Notes: generated by a model not told the origin, from the sequence alone. Shown: positions 11,765 to 23,330, counted from the first letter of the stretch. The stretch: 64,000 nucleotides of DNA from Canna indica (GCA_034359265.1 CP136891.1:47980001-48044000), one strand, 5' to 3'. Numbers and translations: made by a program.

Positions 11765-11962
11765 CACTCTAGAATTACTAGAAAGAAAATAGAGAGATTA
11801 GATAATTCAATTCACCCTTAAATCTTAAAGTAAACTTAACCACAAGCCACACTGAGGTGCAAACTTACCTCATTGATCTCATAACACAACCCTATCGTAT
11901 ACTGACATGCTAGTAATGCCCTATACGGTAAATATGCTCTAGATCGTAGTCAGACCGAACCA

Positions 11963-11977
11963 CATGCTATGATACCA
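11963..11977 (-). other. Primer-binding site of the Gypsy element
   Basis: On the minus strand it reads TGGTATCATAGCATG, one base away from the common TGGTATCAGAGCATG (tRNA-Met type). It lies three bases inside the 5' LTR at 11981, which fixes the LTR boundary and the element's orientation. Confidence 0.8.
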
Positions 11978-11980
11978 CAT

Positions 11981-14516
11981 TGTCACGCCCCAACTTAATT
12001 AGGGTCATGTGACCAGCCGGGGTATACGTGCCTACACTCCGCAGCCTATCCCATGCACATGCCAACTCATAATAAATCTTAGCGGAAAGAATAACAGATT
12101 TTATTATGAACGAGAAACCAAAACAGATTCCATTTAAGAAGTCAAGTTTTTAGCAAAACATTTAAAGTATGGAAATAAGTAAATCAAAGTTTAACAGTTT
12201 ACTTTAACAAGAGAAATCTGGATAAAAGACATGAATGTCCTCGAGGGACTACAACTCCAAAATACTAAAACACAAGTGCATGACAATTCTACCAAAGACT
12301 CGACTACGAACCCTAACTAGGATTGCTATGAAATCAATATGGCTCCTCTGCCCTCCAGCCGCGCCAAGTGCTCCAGCCCACCTCACTGATCAGGCTCTGC
12401 AAAAAAAATAGAAAGAAATAACAGGTGAGTTCAAAGGAACTCAGCAAGCGGTTCTACCAACCCCGACCATAAAAACCAACCACAGAGATATATAAATAAA
12501 AGCACATGTCTCATATAGGGATAATGCAACAAGTGGTATAGCTAGCTAACAGGTCATCTGGCCATCACATGCTCAAAGGTAAACCTATTCACTTAGCAGT
12601 GAAGAACAACATGCCTCAACTTACCCATACCCTAAGGCAATAAATCATACTCAAGGGTTATGAGGATAACTGGGATTGACCCATCCGAGCTTATCCTATA
12701 ATCATACCCTTAAAGATAGCGCAGGAATAATCGGGATTCGTCCATCCGAAACTATTCCTTAAAAGAAACTTGAGACCAATCGAGATTCGCCCATCCGATC
12801 TTGTTCCACAAGAAACGCAGAAACAATCGGGATTCACCCATCCGAACTTGTTCCATAAATAATCACAAGAATAATCGAGATTCACCCATCCGAACTTATT
12901 CCTTAAACACAGGTTGAGAATTACCCATCCAACATTCCAGGCCAAGCCCGCGATCCAGCTCCTATCCGAGCCTCCCCGCCATTCATAAAAATATGGCGCT
13001 AACAAGACCTAAGTCAAGTATTTCCTACGGTTACTTAGGGGTGTCTTTATTGGGAAATGCCACAACACTCTATCCTCGATCGCGATGCCCTAGACCCGTA
13101 ATATCTTCAACTCATGAGGTTGTATTTCATGCAGATAAATTATTTTGCTGGCTCTTAACAGATTATGTTGCCCCTTGAATTTTAATTCTAAAATTAAAAT
13201 ATCCATTGCCGAAATTAGGATTTTATTTTAGGGGTTTTATTTCTAGTTTACTGTTGAGCCCAAAACTGGTGCACCCAATAAACTATGGTTTCCAATTTGA
13301 TTTCCAAAGAGTGTCATATGGTTTCAAACTATGTTTTCCGATCAAAACGATAGCTCACACGACTATGATCAATAAACTATACGCATCACAATAGAGATTA
13401 CAAAATCAGCCTTGAATTAACAATTTCAGCATGAAATTTCAGCAAATTGGGATTTCAGCATGTCAAGGTAATTAATCCGAAAATCACAGTAATTAAATCT
13501 TTAATTACCACCACAACAGATTTATAACATCAAGATAAATCATAATTCCTAATCAAGATTTATCATGCGTCCACACCATCTTTAAATCAAGACTCAAGCT
13601 TCAAAACCAAGAACCCCAAACAAGAACATACATGGCATCAAGATTAAATCTTTTCACATGCAAAACATAGATTCATATGCTGAAATTTTATATCTAGAAA
13701 CAAATCATGCATTGACATCATAGGAACTTAATTTAGGTAATTAATCTAGAGCCTAGATCCCAAAAACCATCAAGAACTTCTCTTAGGCATTTCATCGAAC
13801 ACCTTGAGGGCGACCCTATTCCCACCTTGGCCGAGCACCCCTAGGATAGTCCTAGGGCTGCCGAGCCCCATAGGGGGGTCTTCGGCCCCATCTTTCATGG
13901 CAACAAGAGAAATTGGCGAGAAACTCGAGAGTCGACGGAAAACCTGACAAGAAACACACCAATCTTCAAGATCGGCACAAGAAACATGAATGAAAACCCA
14001 AGACGAGGAGAGGTAAACCACTCACCTAATTAGGAAGAATAAATATGGAAGATTTTCCAAAGTGGCGGCCTTTGAATCCGGCCTCAAACGGCTCGGCTCA
14101 AACAAGGGGGGAAAAGGCGGTGGCTCCAAGAACCAAAGGGGGCGGCTGACTCCAAGAGAGGGGGAGAGGGGCGGCGGCTTGGCTGCGACTCCTCTCTCCT
14201 TGATGGCTTGTGCGGCTCCAATAGGGAGCCGCCTAGCCAATGAAGGGGGGGGGGGTTATACTCCCCTCCTCAAACCCTCAATCCACTAATCCCTTAACAA
14301 ACCCGCATCCTCCTCGAGCCCGAATCCAACCCGCTAACCCGCCTTAACTCAATCTAACCCCATTCTCCACATAAGCATCAAATCACATGCACACCTACGC
14401 GATACAATTTAATAACTCAAGCACATAAAATATAAAATGCACACCTCGAACTAGCCTGCTATGCTGGCAACACAAAACAAATAACAGGAATCAGAAATAA
14501 TATCTAGGATATTATA
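11981..14516 (-). repeat. 5' LTR of the Gypsy element (2536 bp)
   Basis: Written on the plus strand it runs from TGTCACGCCCC to GATATTATA. The distal part matches 6865-7179. Inside it are a short tandem array (12665-12935) and several open frames (13770-14289) that are not conserved in related LTRs and are best read as chance. It is similar in its first few hundred bases to the truncated LTR at 15308. Confidence 0.88.
12665..12935. repeat. Tandem minisatellite inside the LTR
   Basis: Five degenerate units of roughly 45-65 bases share the core AATCGGGATTCGCCCATCCGA followed by a CTTATTCC or CTTGTTCC word. The same core recurs three to four times in the truncated LTR at about 15963-16130. The array therefore belongs to this LTR family and varies in copy number. 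Confidence 0.75.
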
Positions 14517-14770
14517 GTTTTTAAAAGACTATCTTGAGGTTGAGAAAGGCCAATAGAAGAATCAATGTTCTCAAGATTAGTAATTTCAAATTGAGTCTTG
14601 GCAAGATTGCTTTCAAGTCTGCCAAGCGAGTTCTTGTTCCGATAAGAGAAGGCTCTTTGAGTGTGAGAGAGGCCCAACTGAAACTTGGAGAAATGCTGGT
14701 TTAATTTATTAATGAAAGGGTCATGCCGGACATCATTTACAACTTTATAAGACTCATTGTTTGGGTCCAC
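14517..14770 (-). other. Open stretch of unknown origin, possible captured fragment
   Basis: The minus strand is open from 14770 (start MDPNNESYK) through the junction with the LTR, giving about 85 residues rich in asparagine, serine and lysine. I recognise no domain. It lies in the non-LTR segment between two LTRs and overlaps the start of the plus-strand frame that holds a TPR-gene fragment. It could be a second captured host fragment in the opposite orientation or chance. Confidence 0.25.
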
Positions 14771-14902
14771 TCCTCAAGGATCATCAATGCTCCCAGAGCG
14801 ACGTCCCCTTCTCCTTCTACCTGCCGCCCATGCCCCACATGGCACACTTTCTCGAGCAACTTACTCGCTGGCTCGAGGAACCTGGACCGATTCAGGATGG
14901 CG

Positions 14903-15118
14903 ACATTCTTGCTCGCCCTAGAGGCCACCAAGGGTAGGAGGACCCAATTCACTAACATCCTCCCCCAGATACACGTCAACCTTGGCATTGCCATGGAAGC
15001 AGAAGGCATGATCCTGGGTGTCTGCGAGCACTATCGCAAGGCTGCCATCCTTTGCCCCACCCATTTTAGGGCCCTAAAGCTCCTTGGAAGTGCTCTATTT
15101 GGTGTTGGGGAGTACAAC
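14903..15118 (+). pseudogene. Captured fragment of a TPR-protein gene (At1g05150-like)
   Basis: Within an open frame from 14723, about 72 residues read as a tetratricopeptide segment: FLLALEATKG, LPQIHVNLGIAMEAEGM, EHYRKAAILCPTHFRALKLL and GSALFGVGEYN. From memory of the family this closely resembles plant calcium-binding TPR proteins such as those of Arabidopsis At1g05150/At2g32450. The rest of that protein (several hundred residues on both sides) is absent. Beyond 15118 the sequence turns into GC-rich purine-biased DNA encoding no known domain. It lies between a Gypsy LTR ending at 14516 and another LTR starting at 15308. A gene piece carried by a retroelement or trapped in a rearrangement is the best reading. 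Confidence 0.7.
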
Positions 15119-15307
15119 GTCAGCGAGGGAATCAACAAGGTCGGCAAGGGAGGTGGAGACGGCGGCAACGGGGTCGCCTCCATGGTCAGAGCACAACAAG
15201 GGCGGAGGCAGTGAGGAAGAAGAGGAGGCGGCGACGGTGGAGGCGGAGGCAGGGAGGAGGATAGAAGAAGAAGATGACAACGATGGGAGGAAGAGAGAGA
15301 AAAAATG

Positions 15308-16130
15308 TGTCACACCCCAACTCAGGGTCACGTGACCGGCCAGGCTATACGTGCCTATACCCTACAGCCTAACCCATGCACATGCCAACACATAAAAAGA
15401 TAACGGAAGAAATATCATCTTTTTATTTTAAAAGGGAAACAAAATAGATTTTATTATAAAGGTAAAGTGTTCAGCAGAAAGTTCAAATGCAAAAATAAAA
15501 GAATCAAAGTTCAATAGTTCTTTTAACAAATAAAATCTGAATCAAAAACATGGATGTCCTCACGGGACTACAACTCCAAAACACCAAGTCACAAGTGCAT
15601 GACAAAACTACCACAAACTCAACTACAACCCCTAATTAGGACTGCTATGAAATCAATGTAGCTTCTCTGCCCTCCAGCCGCGCCAAGTGCTCCAGCCCAC
15701 CTCACCGGTCAGGCTCTGCAAAACAAAAACAACGACAATGGATGAGTCCAAAGAACTCAGTGAGCGGTTCTACCAACCCCCACGAGAAAACCAAACACAG
15801 ATAAAAAACATGGAGATGAAACATCTATCTCAAGCAGGAAAAGTCACAAGGGTGTGACTAGCTAACAGGCCACCTGGCCACATATGCCCAAAGGCATCCA
15901 ACACCCCAAACGGTGAAGAACAACATGCCTAAGCCTACCATGCCCAAAGGCAACAAAACATACTAGGATAATCGGGATTGGCCCATCCGAACTTATCCTA
16001 ATATTAAGAAACTCGAGAGCAATCGGGATTGGCCCATCCGAACTTGCTCCATGAAACGCGAAGGAACAATCAGGATTCGTCCATCCGAACTTATCCCTTA
16101 AAGATATCACAGGAATAATCGAGATTTTTC
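15308..16130. repeat. Truncated Gypsy LTR fragment (same family as 11981)
   Basis: It begins TGTCACACCCCAACTCAGGG on the plus strand and follows the order of the LTR at 11981: the CATGCACATGCCAAC word, the GGACTACAACTCCAAAA block, the CCAGCCGCGCCAAGTGCTCC block and the minisatellite core. It stops abruptly near 16130 without an LTR end. Confidence 0.75.
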
Positions 16131-16873
16131 CATTGATTTTGCTAGCCTGGTCAACTAGTAGCGAGGAAGCGCGTCGGTGAGCCACGCTGATGGACAAGTC
16201 CGGAGTGGCATTAGTCCGAGGGTCTCACCCAACCACCGGATTATATTCCTGAGTTCACCTCAGGGGCTCATGCTCGAGGGTTGCTAGTCTTGACTAGCCA
16301 GATGACCCCAACCATGCTTGGTCGCATTATTTATTAGCATGAGGGAGATTGGCGCGGGGCACCGGATTATATGGATGTATGGATATATGGATGTGTGTAT
16401 GTGTGGTTGTACATGTATTTATTTATTTATTTCCTATATCATTTAATTATGGTTATTCTGCTATGAATACAATTAAATGATGGTTTAGGGAGTGCTCAAG
16501 GATGAGCCACTCACTGAGTTCCTTTCAACTCATCCTCATTTTCTTTACTATCTTTATTTCAGCTCCAGAGTAGTAGAGGTATTGTGGCACATGAGGAGCA
16601 ACTGGGGTGGCGAGCTCAGGGAGTAGATCTCGTGACACACAGTCGTAGTAGAGTCTAGGACAATTATTTCATTTTGTTTCATTCAGACATGATGTATTTG
16701 AGACTTTCTTTCAGAGTGTTCAGGACTTGTCCATTTTCTTTATGCTATTATCCTCTCGGCACTGGCATGGTTGTATACTTCATTTCCGCATTATTAGTCA
16801 TGTCTGGTAGGCTTCAGGGTACGGACATGTACTTTTGGCAAGTCACGCAACCCTAGGACTTTGGGGTGTGACG
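16131..16873 (-). repeat. Truncated LTR fragment in opposite orientation
   Basis: Read on the minus strand it starts TGTCACACCCCAAAGTCC at about 16873, the same terminal motif as the other Gypsy LTRs but with different following sequence. It ends near 16131, where it abuts the truncated plus-strand LTR fragment. It is a different subfamily from the one at 15308. Confidence 0.55.
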
Positions 16874-18582
16874 ATCCCTTTCGGATTCCATCTTCCCCAT
16901 GAGAGAGTAGACCCCGAGCCGTCGATCTACCTCTTTCCGATCTCGGCGCCTCTATATCGGGTTTTAATCGATCAAATCGTGTTCAGGGAAATTGCCCTTA
17001 GAGGAGATGCCAGCGCGAAGGAGTACAAGTTGTCTTCCTCGTTATCGGCAGCGGGATGGAGGTCACTGGGCACGAGCTGGGCGTGGCATAGGGGTTATAG
17101 GAGATGCGATAGACCCCTAATTCTTGGGGATGGTGGGGGGTAATTTCGTCTTTTTCCACCCGTGTCCTCCGCCTCACTTTGGTGTACCAAGAAATTTTTT
17201 GGTACATCAAAATGGCTTGTTATCCTATCCTGAACTTGGTCGGTATCCTGTCCTGAGGTCGGTTTTGCAAAACAAATGGGGGACACGAGCCAATCTCCTG
17301 TCAAGTCCCCCATATTTTTGCAATCTCCTGTCAAGTCCCCCATATTTTTGCAAAACAAACGGGCCCTATGTTACCTAAGGCGTGTCGTGATGGTATATAT
17401 TACAGGATGTTGAAGGGATGATGACAATGCGGCCTGGTAATCTCACTGGGATAGTGCTCGGAATGGGTCGAGGCTGATCCCAGAGATGTCGGACTCATGA
17501 TGACGAATCCTTCGTAATTAATAAGGACGTGAGTGTCCTTCTATGGGCAGGTGGAGCCCCCAGGCTGAGCCGTATGACTTGATTTGGGTCTGGTTCGTGA
17601 GTGTGGGCATTATTGAGCCTAATCTGGCCAGACCCATAAGTACTAGTCCAATCCATGAACCTATAAAGTTCTCTCTTTTATCTTTATAATAGTTTAATTA
17701 TAAAATAAAATGGACAATTATCTTGGGAAGCTAATAACATATATTGATCATTAGATTTATTCTTTTTTTTTAATCGATTAAATTTTAATTTATTTTGTAA
17801 TAGACACAAAAATTCATATTTTTATTTTCAGCAAATTTATTTTAGTTGTATGTAGTCCAAATTATAGTGTTGGATAGTGATTCCTCTTATTTTTATCAGT
17901 ATGCTACTTTCTTCTACAATCATATTAAGGTTTATGAACTATTACACATGAATTAGTTTACTATTTATTCAATATCCAATTACTACTCAAACTATTAAAT
18001 GAAAATTAATATTATTTTCTATAACCAAATAAGTACTCACCAATTTCAACCAACTAAAACTGATTTTGTCTTTATTAACCAAACATGTTTTCAAAAAACT
18101 AAAATCTAGATACCGAAACCAGGTTTCTGAAACCAAGTTTCATTTATACTAAAATCAAATCAAGAAATAGTTTTCGCTAACCAAATAACACCTTGGGACA
18201 TGTTTGCTTCATATGATAAAAGATAATAGGATAAGGGATGAATTAATATTCATTGTTTGTTTAGAAGAAAATGAGAATAGAATAATATAAAATTAATATT
18301 ATATCCAATATATATTGAATTTTAATATTCATATTCAATCCACCATCATTTATTATCCAATTCAATCATATCCTATCCAACGAAGCAAATTTATCATTAT
18401 TGTACCGAACATCTACTCTTTCATATATAGCTTTCTCACTTGCATGCCTTCTATGTGTTTTGTTCTTCTTTACCGCTCATTTTGCTTTTTCTTTCCTTTT
18501 GATTTTGGTTTCTTCTTTGGTTGGTCCTTCTTTATGGCCTTTTCCGTATATTAATGTATTTAATCTCCTGGTCGCTTGACCA
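16874..18582. other. Intergenic stretch without a recognisable gene
   Basis: The first 500 bases are moderately GC-rich and the rest is AT-rich. An exact 30-base tandem duplication lies at 17291-17350. Words such as AACAAACGGGCCCTATG (about 17355) and CTAACCAAATAACACC (about 18178) look like worn MITE ends. A weak inverted repeat around TTTGCTTC (about 18198 and 18386) may mark one such remnant. No coding frame here has supporting motifs. Confidence 0.5.
17291..17350. repeat. 30 bp exact tandem duplication
   Basis: Two identical units starting CAATCTCCTGTCAAGTCCCC and ending in CATATTTTTG stand head to tail. The flanking bases (GCAAAACAAA at about 17266 and 17350) are also repeated, which suggests replication slippage within a small mobile-element remnant. 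Confidence 0.9.
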
Positions 18583-18698
18583 TGTCAGGGATGATATTAC
18601 CTGATTGAGGTCGGCCTTCGTAATTAAAGGAATCAACTGATGTGTCTCCTCTGAGAATGTTCTCTGATCTCAAGTTCGTCGGCATGTCAGATTGCGGG

Positions 18699-21218
18699 TG
18701 TCACACCCCAACTGAGGGTAGTGTGATCGACCAGGGCCTACATCCTGCCCTGTAGCCTATTGTCTACACTGACACAAAGAAAACCAAGACAACGAATAAA
18801 AGCAATCTCAACACACTTTATTAAAAGTTTTCAAAGTCACAATTTTTATGTTTTTCAAAATAACTAACTGAACGTTCAAGTAACAAGTTTTACAACTCTT
18901 TTTCAAATACAACTGTCAGTGCAGAAACAAACAAACACTAGTAGACACTGGTCTAAGACTCATGGACACAGCTACGAGATATGGCACCACCTCCTGCCCA
19001 CCAGCTGCACCATGTCGACAAGCTAAGTCATTGCTCTTGCTCTGCAAAAATAAAGAATAAACTGTGAGTCCACTTGGGACTCAGTGAGTGGCTCTAGTGA
19101 ACCTCCACATAAGCCTCAATCATGCATATATCATATAAGGCAACAAAATGAATGTACAATGAGGTAAAATACTTCTAATACAGCTACCGACCCCTAATGG
19201 GTCAATCTGTACAACTGAATATGATAACCTGCCATCTCGGCCTATCAAGCCTCCGGTATCCGGCCCTTAGGCCTACTTATGGAATAATATCTCGGCTACA
19301 GTCGTCCCTACCATATCAGGTAGTATCATACTGGCCATCGACCACGTCACCTCAAGGTGTAAGCAAACAATCCCGGGTCGTTGACTAGGATGGTCTACTA
19401 GTCTTCAAACACCGTCTGGGGTAAGGATAGCTAGTCTCACCCAACTGGGGTTTGGCACCTAGCGGGCCCGCTAGCGCACCTCAACACCCGCTAGCTGAGC
19501 ATTGGTCATTCCTGACCTCCACGCTCCTTGGCGGACCATCTCAAGCACATCACACAATCAATATCCTAGGGTTTCCATATATACACTTCGGGCCATTGCC
19601 TGTATCTGGCCCTAATCCGGGCTACAGGGTCAACAATTTGTGCCTCCCTATCACAATGTGTACACCTAGGAGTTCTAGGTTTCCAAATGTTTACAAGAAG
19701 TCCTAGAAGTGATATCGTCTCCTAGCTAAGTTTCTATATAAGCACAAAGGACGTCTCGCGACGCCTTACATGTTGTCTACCCTTCTACACTACCTTGGGT
19801 GAGGAATTCCTTGTACCGACTTTGGACTTCCGCCCATGAATATTTTTGGACAGCATGTATAATCTAAAGAAAAATATTCAAATGTTACAACATCTACTAT
19901 AAATAACTACAATATTCATGCATAACAACTTTACACTACCTTACAAATTAAGCTCAATAAGAAACAATTATCTAACATGGCAAGGTAGTAATGAATTCAA
20001 AAATGTAGGAAATACTAAGCATGGTAAACAATTGCAACATTTCAAAATTTAAAGATCTAATGCTAAGGATGGTCATAAGGCTAGCATTCCTACAATTCAA
20101 AATCAATCAATCTACTTGCTATGATTGATGTTCTTCCTAAGTATCGTCATACCTACATGTGTGAACCTTATAATCAAGTAAGTTTCCATCTAAAGCTACT
20201 CTCTTCTCCCCTCCCTAGTCTTGGTCGAGCCATGAGCAAGGAAAACCTTGCTCGGCCATGGCCCTTAAGGTAGGAAAGGGAAAGGAGACTCTAGCTATAC
20301 CTTTAATTCTTCGATTTCGAATATAACTTAATATCAATAGACTATTTTTACCCCTTCCCTTACCCTTGGCCGAACCCTCTTCATGAGGTGTAGGGTTCAT
20401 TCGGCCACATCAAAGAGATCTAGGGAAGACATGCTTCATAACGCGTGAAGTTTACGATTTGAACTACATCAATCATGAGCATGAGATCATCTAAGGGCCT
20501 TCTTGCCGTCAAGGGAATTGGGGAAATTTTTGGCATGACCTTTCCCCTTTTCCCATGACTCGGCAGCCCTAGCAATTGAAAAATCGATGAAGAAACAAGG
20601 TAATCCAACAAGAAATCGTACAAAATAGTGATCACACATCGATAAAACCAAGATCCGTCGGAAAGATCGCGAGAAAACTCATCCTATCACAACTAGGGGT
20701 TCGGCTACCCACCTCCCCCATGCTTTCAAATTCTAACCACTCGCCTAGATTGCAGAGAACGAAAGATCGAGCGACGATGACTTGAAATTTTCCGACGACG
20801 ACACGAAATCCTGGATCGATCCAAGTCCTCCAAGCTTTCCCTTGCTTTTCTTCCTCTCTCCCCCTAGGCAGCCTTGTGCAACTCAAGGGATGAGTCGCAC
20901 GGCTGCAAGATGAGGGTTTTAATCCCTCATCTAGCTTTCCAAAGATAGCTCCATGACTCACTTAACTCATACTCGAACCTCGAGTAAACCCGAACTCTAC
21001 TTGGGTTCTGACTCAACCCATAATATGAATCGATTTAACTTGATTTAAGGAATGAATTTATAAAAGGAAAGTTAATCACCCACATAGATTCCATGAATCA
21101 TTAGTCGAGTCATACCTTTTCACTCGATGCGATCCTGAGGCTCGACTCGACTACCCCCGGGTCTGGCGCGCTGCACCAAAATGGATTTTTATATTAGGAA
21201 ATATTTTCGGGTCTTACA
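18699..21218. mobile_element. Solo Gypsy LTR (2520 bp)
   Basis: It runs from TGTCACACCCCAACTGAGGG to TCTTACA and is flanked by GCGGG (18694-18698) and ACGGG (21219-21223), a 4-of-5 target duplication. The undisturbed site reads ATTGCGGGAAGAAG in the right LTR at about 27244. No internal region or second LTR is present, so it probably formed by recombination between the LTRs of a Tekay-like element. Open frames inside it (such as 20632-20961) have no recognisable domain. Confidence 0.88.
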
Positions 21219-21475
21219 ACGGGAAGAAGATTTAAAGAGAAGGGGATCTGAGATGAGAAAAGAGGTAGAGAGAAGTAGATATAGAGAGGATATAGATTTC
21301 AAATCACAGCTCAATGCATCTCATTTCAACTATCGTCTTATTTATACATTCGTGAGTACGCGATATTACAAAGCATAATCACGATTCTAGTGGGGCCTGC
21401 ATCGCACGTGCTCGCCTCTATGTGCTTGAGTTGGCCCACTACTTGCGTCTATCTCCGCATCCCATGTGTCGTGCA

Positions 21476-22137
21476 CAGTGGCGTATGCACATAGGTAAAT
21501 GGGGGACATTTTGTCCCCCATTTTTTCCCATTTTTTCCAAAAAAAATCAAATATTGTGGTCCCGTTTCATATTCAAAATAACGTGAAGATAGATTTTGGT
21601 AGTCTTCTTATTTATTATGCATATTACTTAATTGATAAATTTGTGAGCAAACCGCAACTAGAATTACATTCCATATTGGAATTGGTTAAAAAAAAATTAG
21701 TTTCCAAATCTACTGGATTGTTGCTTTCTTTATCCCCTTGCAAAGAAGAAAGAATAATGTGTTTTTTTCTTTTGGACTGCATCAGAGCTACTGAAAAAAA
21801 AAAATTATTACTAATGATGCTATCATTAGTCGTTTCCAAAATATGAGAAGCCGTAGAGGACAATTGTGAGATGTAGTAGGTCGCTTCTCATTCATTAAAT
21901 TATGTAATTCGGCTCTTTTGATGAATTATTTCTTTTTGTTTTCTTTTGTAGAATTATATATTTTGCTTCTCATTTGTTGATTTATGTATTTTGATTATCT
22001 TATGTTAAAGGTACTTTTATACAATTATACTATACCATACCACGGGGGCAAGCCCCCGCACCCCAAAATTATACACCCTAATTTCAATTTTAGATTTCTC
22101 TATGTCCCCCATTTTCAAAATACTGCATACGCCCCTG
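21476..22137 (+). mobile_element. Internally deleted hAT DNA transposon
   Basis: The ends are inverted: CAGTGGCGTATGCA on the left and TGCATACGCCCCTG on the right. The 8 bp flanks GTCGTGCA (21468-21475) and GTTGTGCA (22138-22145) are the hAT-type target duplication with one mismatch. At about 21817-21870 the plus strand reads DAIISRFQNMRSRRGQL and a stop. This resembles the last residues of TTF-type hAT transposases, so the element is a deletion derivative of a full hAT rather than an unrelated MITE. The rest of the transposase is gone. Confidence 0.82.
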
Positions 22138-22185
22138 GTTGTGCATGTTTGACACATCCTGGAGGTAACTATGTCCCCTTACCAT

Positions 22186-22620
22186 GACATTGCCTTCCTT
22201 TGCACGAAGAACCTTGTCCTCAAGGTTCTGGGAATGTCGCAGACCTTCACTGAGTTTTTTGTCATTATCCCTTTCGCTGATGACACTCTCCTTGCGTAGC
22301 AATGGCAATGGTGTGACCTGCATTATTGGCTCCCTACGACATTGTTTAGGAACTGAGACGTGAAACACGTGATGGATCTTCGCTGCCTCTGGCAAGTCTA
22401 ATTTGTAGGCCACCTTCCCGACTTTCTTCACAATTCGAAAGGGTCTGAAGAACCATGGGCTGAGCTTTGGGTTTTTCTACAGTTGTAAGGAGAGTTGGCA
22501 ATACTACTGCAATCTCACGAACACCTAGTCGTCCACTTGGAACTCAACTTCCCTTCGATGCTTGTTGGCTTGGTTCTTAATTCGAACCTGCGAACGTCCC
22601 AAGTTGGTCTTGAGTTGCTT
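22186..22620 (-). pseudogene. Gypsy integrase C-terminal region, remnant
   Basis: The frame from 22431 reads [23 protein letters not shown], the usual module just after the GPF/Y motif of chromovirus integrase. The tail that would carry a chromodomain is weakly preserved and not recognisable. Upstream (22620-22432) the sequence is broken by stops. Confidence 0.7.
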
Positions 22621-22647
22621 GAGAATGGTGTCTCGCGCAACCAACTC

Positions 22648-23330
22648 TCAATCCACCATTAAGTTCCTGGAAGTGCCCCCAGCATATTGAATTAGCTTAG
22701 GCAAGTCTCTCCCATACAAAGCTTGGAATGGTGTCATCCACGCCGATGTTTGAAATGATGTGTTGTACAAGAATTCCGCCAACACCAAAAATTTCTCCCA
22801 TGATGATGGTTCTTCTGATGCGAAGCTACTGAGGTACATTTCCAAGCACCTATTAAGGCCCTCCGTCTATCCGTCTGCCTGTGGGTGATAGGACGAGCTA
22901 AACAACAGCTCCAACCCCTGTAACATTGTCAATTCCTTCCATAACTCACTAGTGAAGTGACTATCTCTGTCACTTACAATGCTTTTAGGGATGCCATGTA
23001 GTTTGATTACCCCCTTGAGAAAAATGTCAGCTACCATCTCCGTCGAGTACTTCTTTGGAAGGGGGAAGAAATGACCATATTTGGTCAGTCTATCGACGAC
23101 CACCATGATCGCACATTTGCCATTCAATACTGGCAACCAGTAATGAAGTCTAATGAAATGTCATTGAAGACTTCTTCAAGTATCAGTAATGGCTGCAACA
23201 TCCCTGCCGGTGATAACTGTTTGTTCTACATCCTTTGACAGACTTGGCAATCAACAATGAAGCATCTAACATCATTCCTCATATTTCGCCAAAAGAAATT
23301 TGCTCAGAGTCTATGATATGTGCGACTCAC
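22648..23330 (-). pseudogene. Gypsy integrase core, broken
   Basis: An HHCC-type finger remnant lies around 23330-23210 in broken frames. The frame 23136-22867 carries VVVDRLTKYGHFFPL and SDRDSHFTSELW, with the second catalytic aspartate of the DDE set in SDRD. It ends at YHPQADG, before the DDE glutamate. The frame 22845-22648 continues with LAEFLYNTSFQTSAWMTPF. The frames do not join without shifts. Confidence 0.82.

Larger units (their letters stand above)
6865..14516 (-). mobile_element. Gypsy retrotransposon, Tekay/Del-like, degraded
   Basis: It reads right to left: a 2.5 kb 5' LTR (11981-14516), primer-binding site, gag, protease, reverse transcriptase, RNase H, integrase with a GPF-type C-terminal module, polypurine tract and the end of the 3' LTR (6865-7179). 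The domain order with integrase after RNase H is diagnostic of Gypsy. LTRs starting TGTCAC(G/A)CCCC and about 2.5 kb long are typical of the Tekay/Del chromovirus lineage. Stops and frameshifts occur in every domain, so it cannot move by itself. The rest of its left LTR lies beyond the gag-only element, outside the window. Confidence 0.9.
18583..22154 (-). repeat. 3' LTR of the Reina-like element, split twice
   Basis: Its pieces are 18583-18698, 21219-21475 and 22138-22154, corresponding to a continuous sequence in the right LTR at 27134. A solo LTR separates the first two pieces and an hAT derivative the last two. The outer end is ...GTTTGACA. Removing the insertions leaves about 377 bases. 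Confidence 0.85.

Noticed and set aside
13770..14289. Open frames inside the Gypsy LTR
   Set aside because: They lie wholly within an LTR, are not preserved in the related LTRs at 15308 and 18699, and show no motif.
14723..15214. A complete TPR gene
   Set aside because: Only about 72 residues match the TPR family; the flanks are unrelated and the frame runs into low-complexity DNA, so it is a fragment.
17095..17358. Peptide with a repeated NMGDLTGD motif
   Set aside because: It is the direct product of the 30-base tandem duplication and not a protein family.
20632..20961. 109-residue frame in the solo LTR
   Set aside because: It is LTR sequence without recognisable domain or start context.
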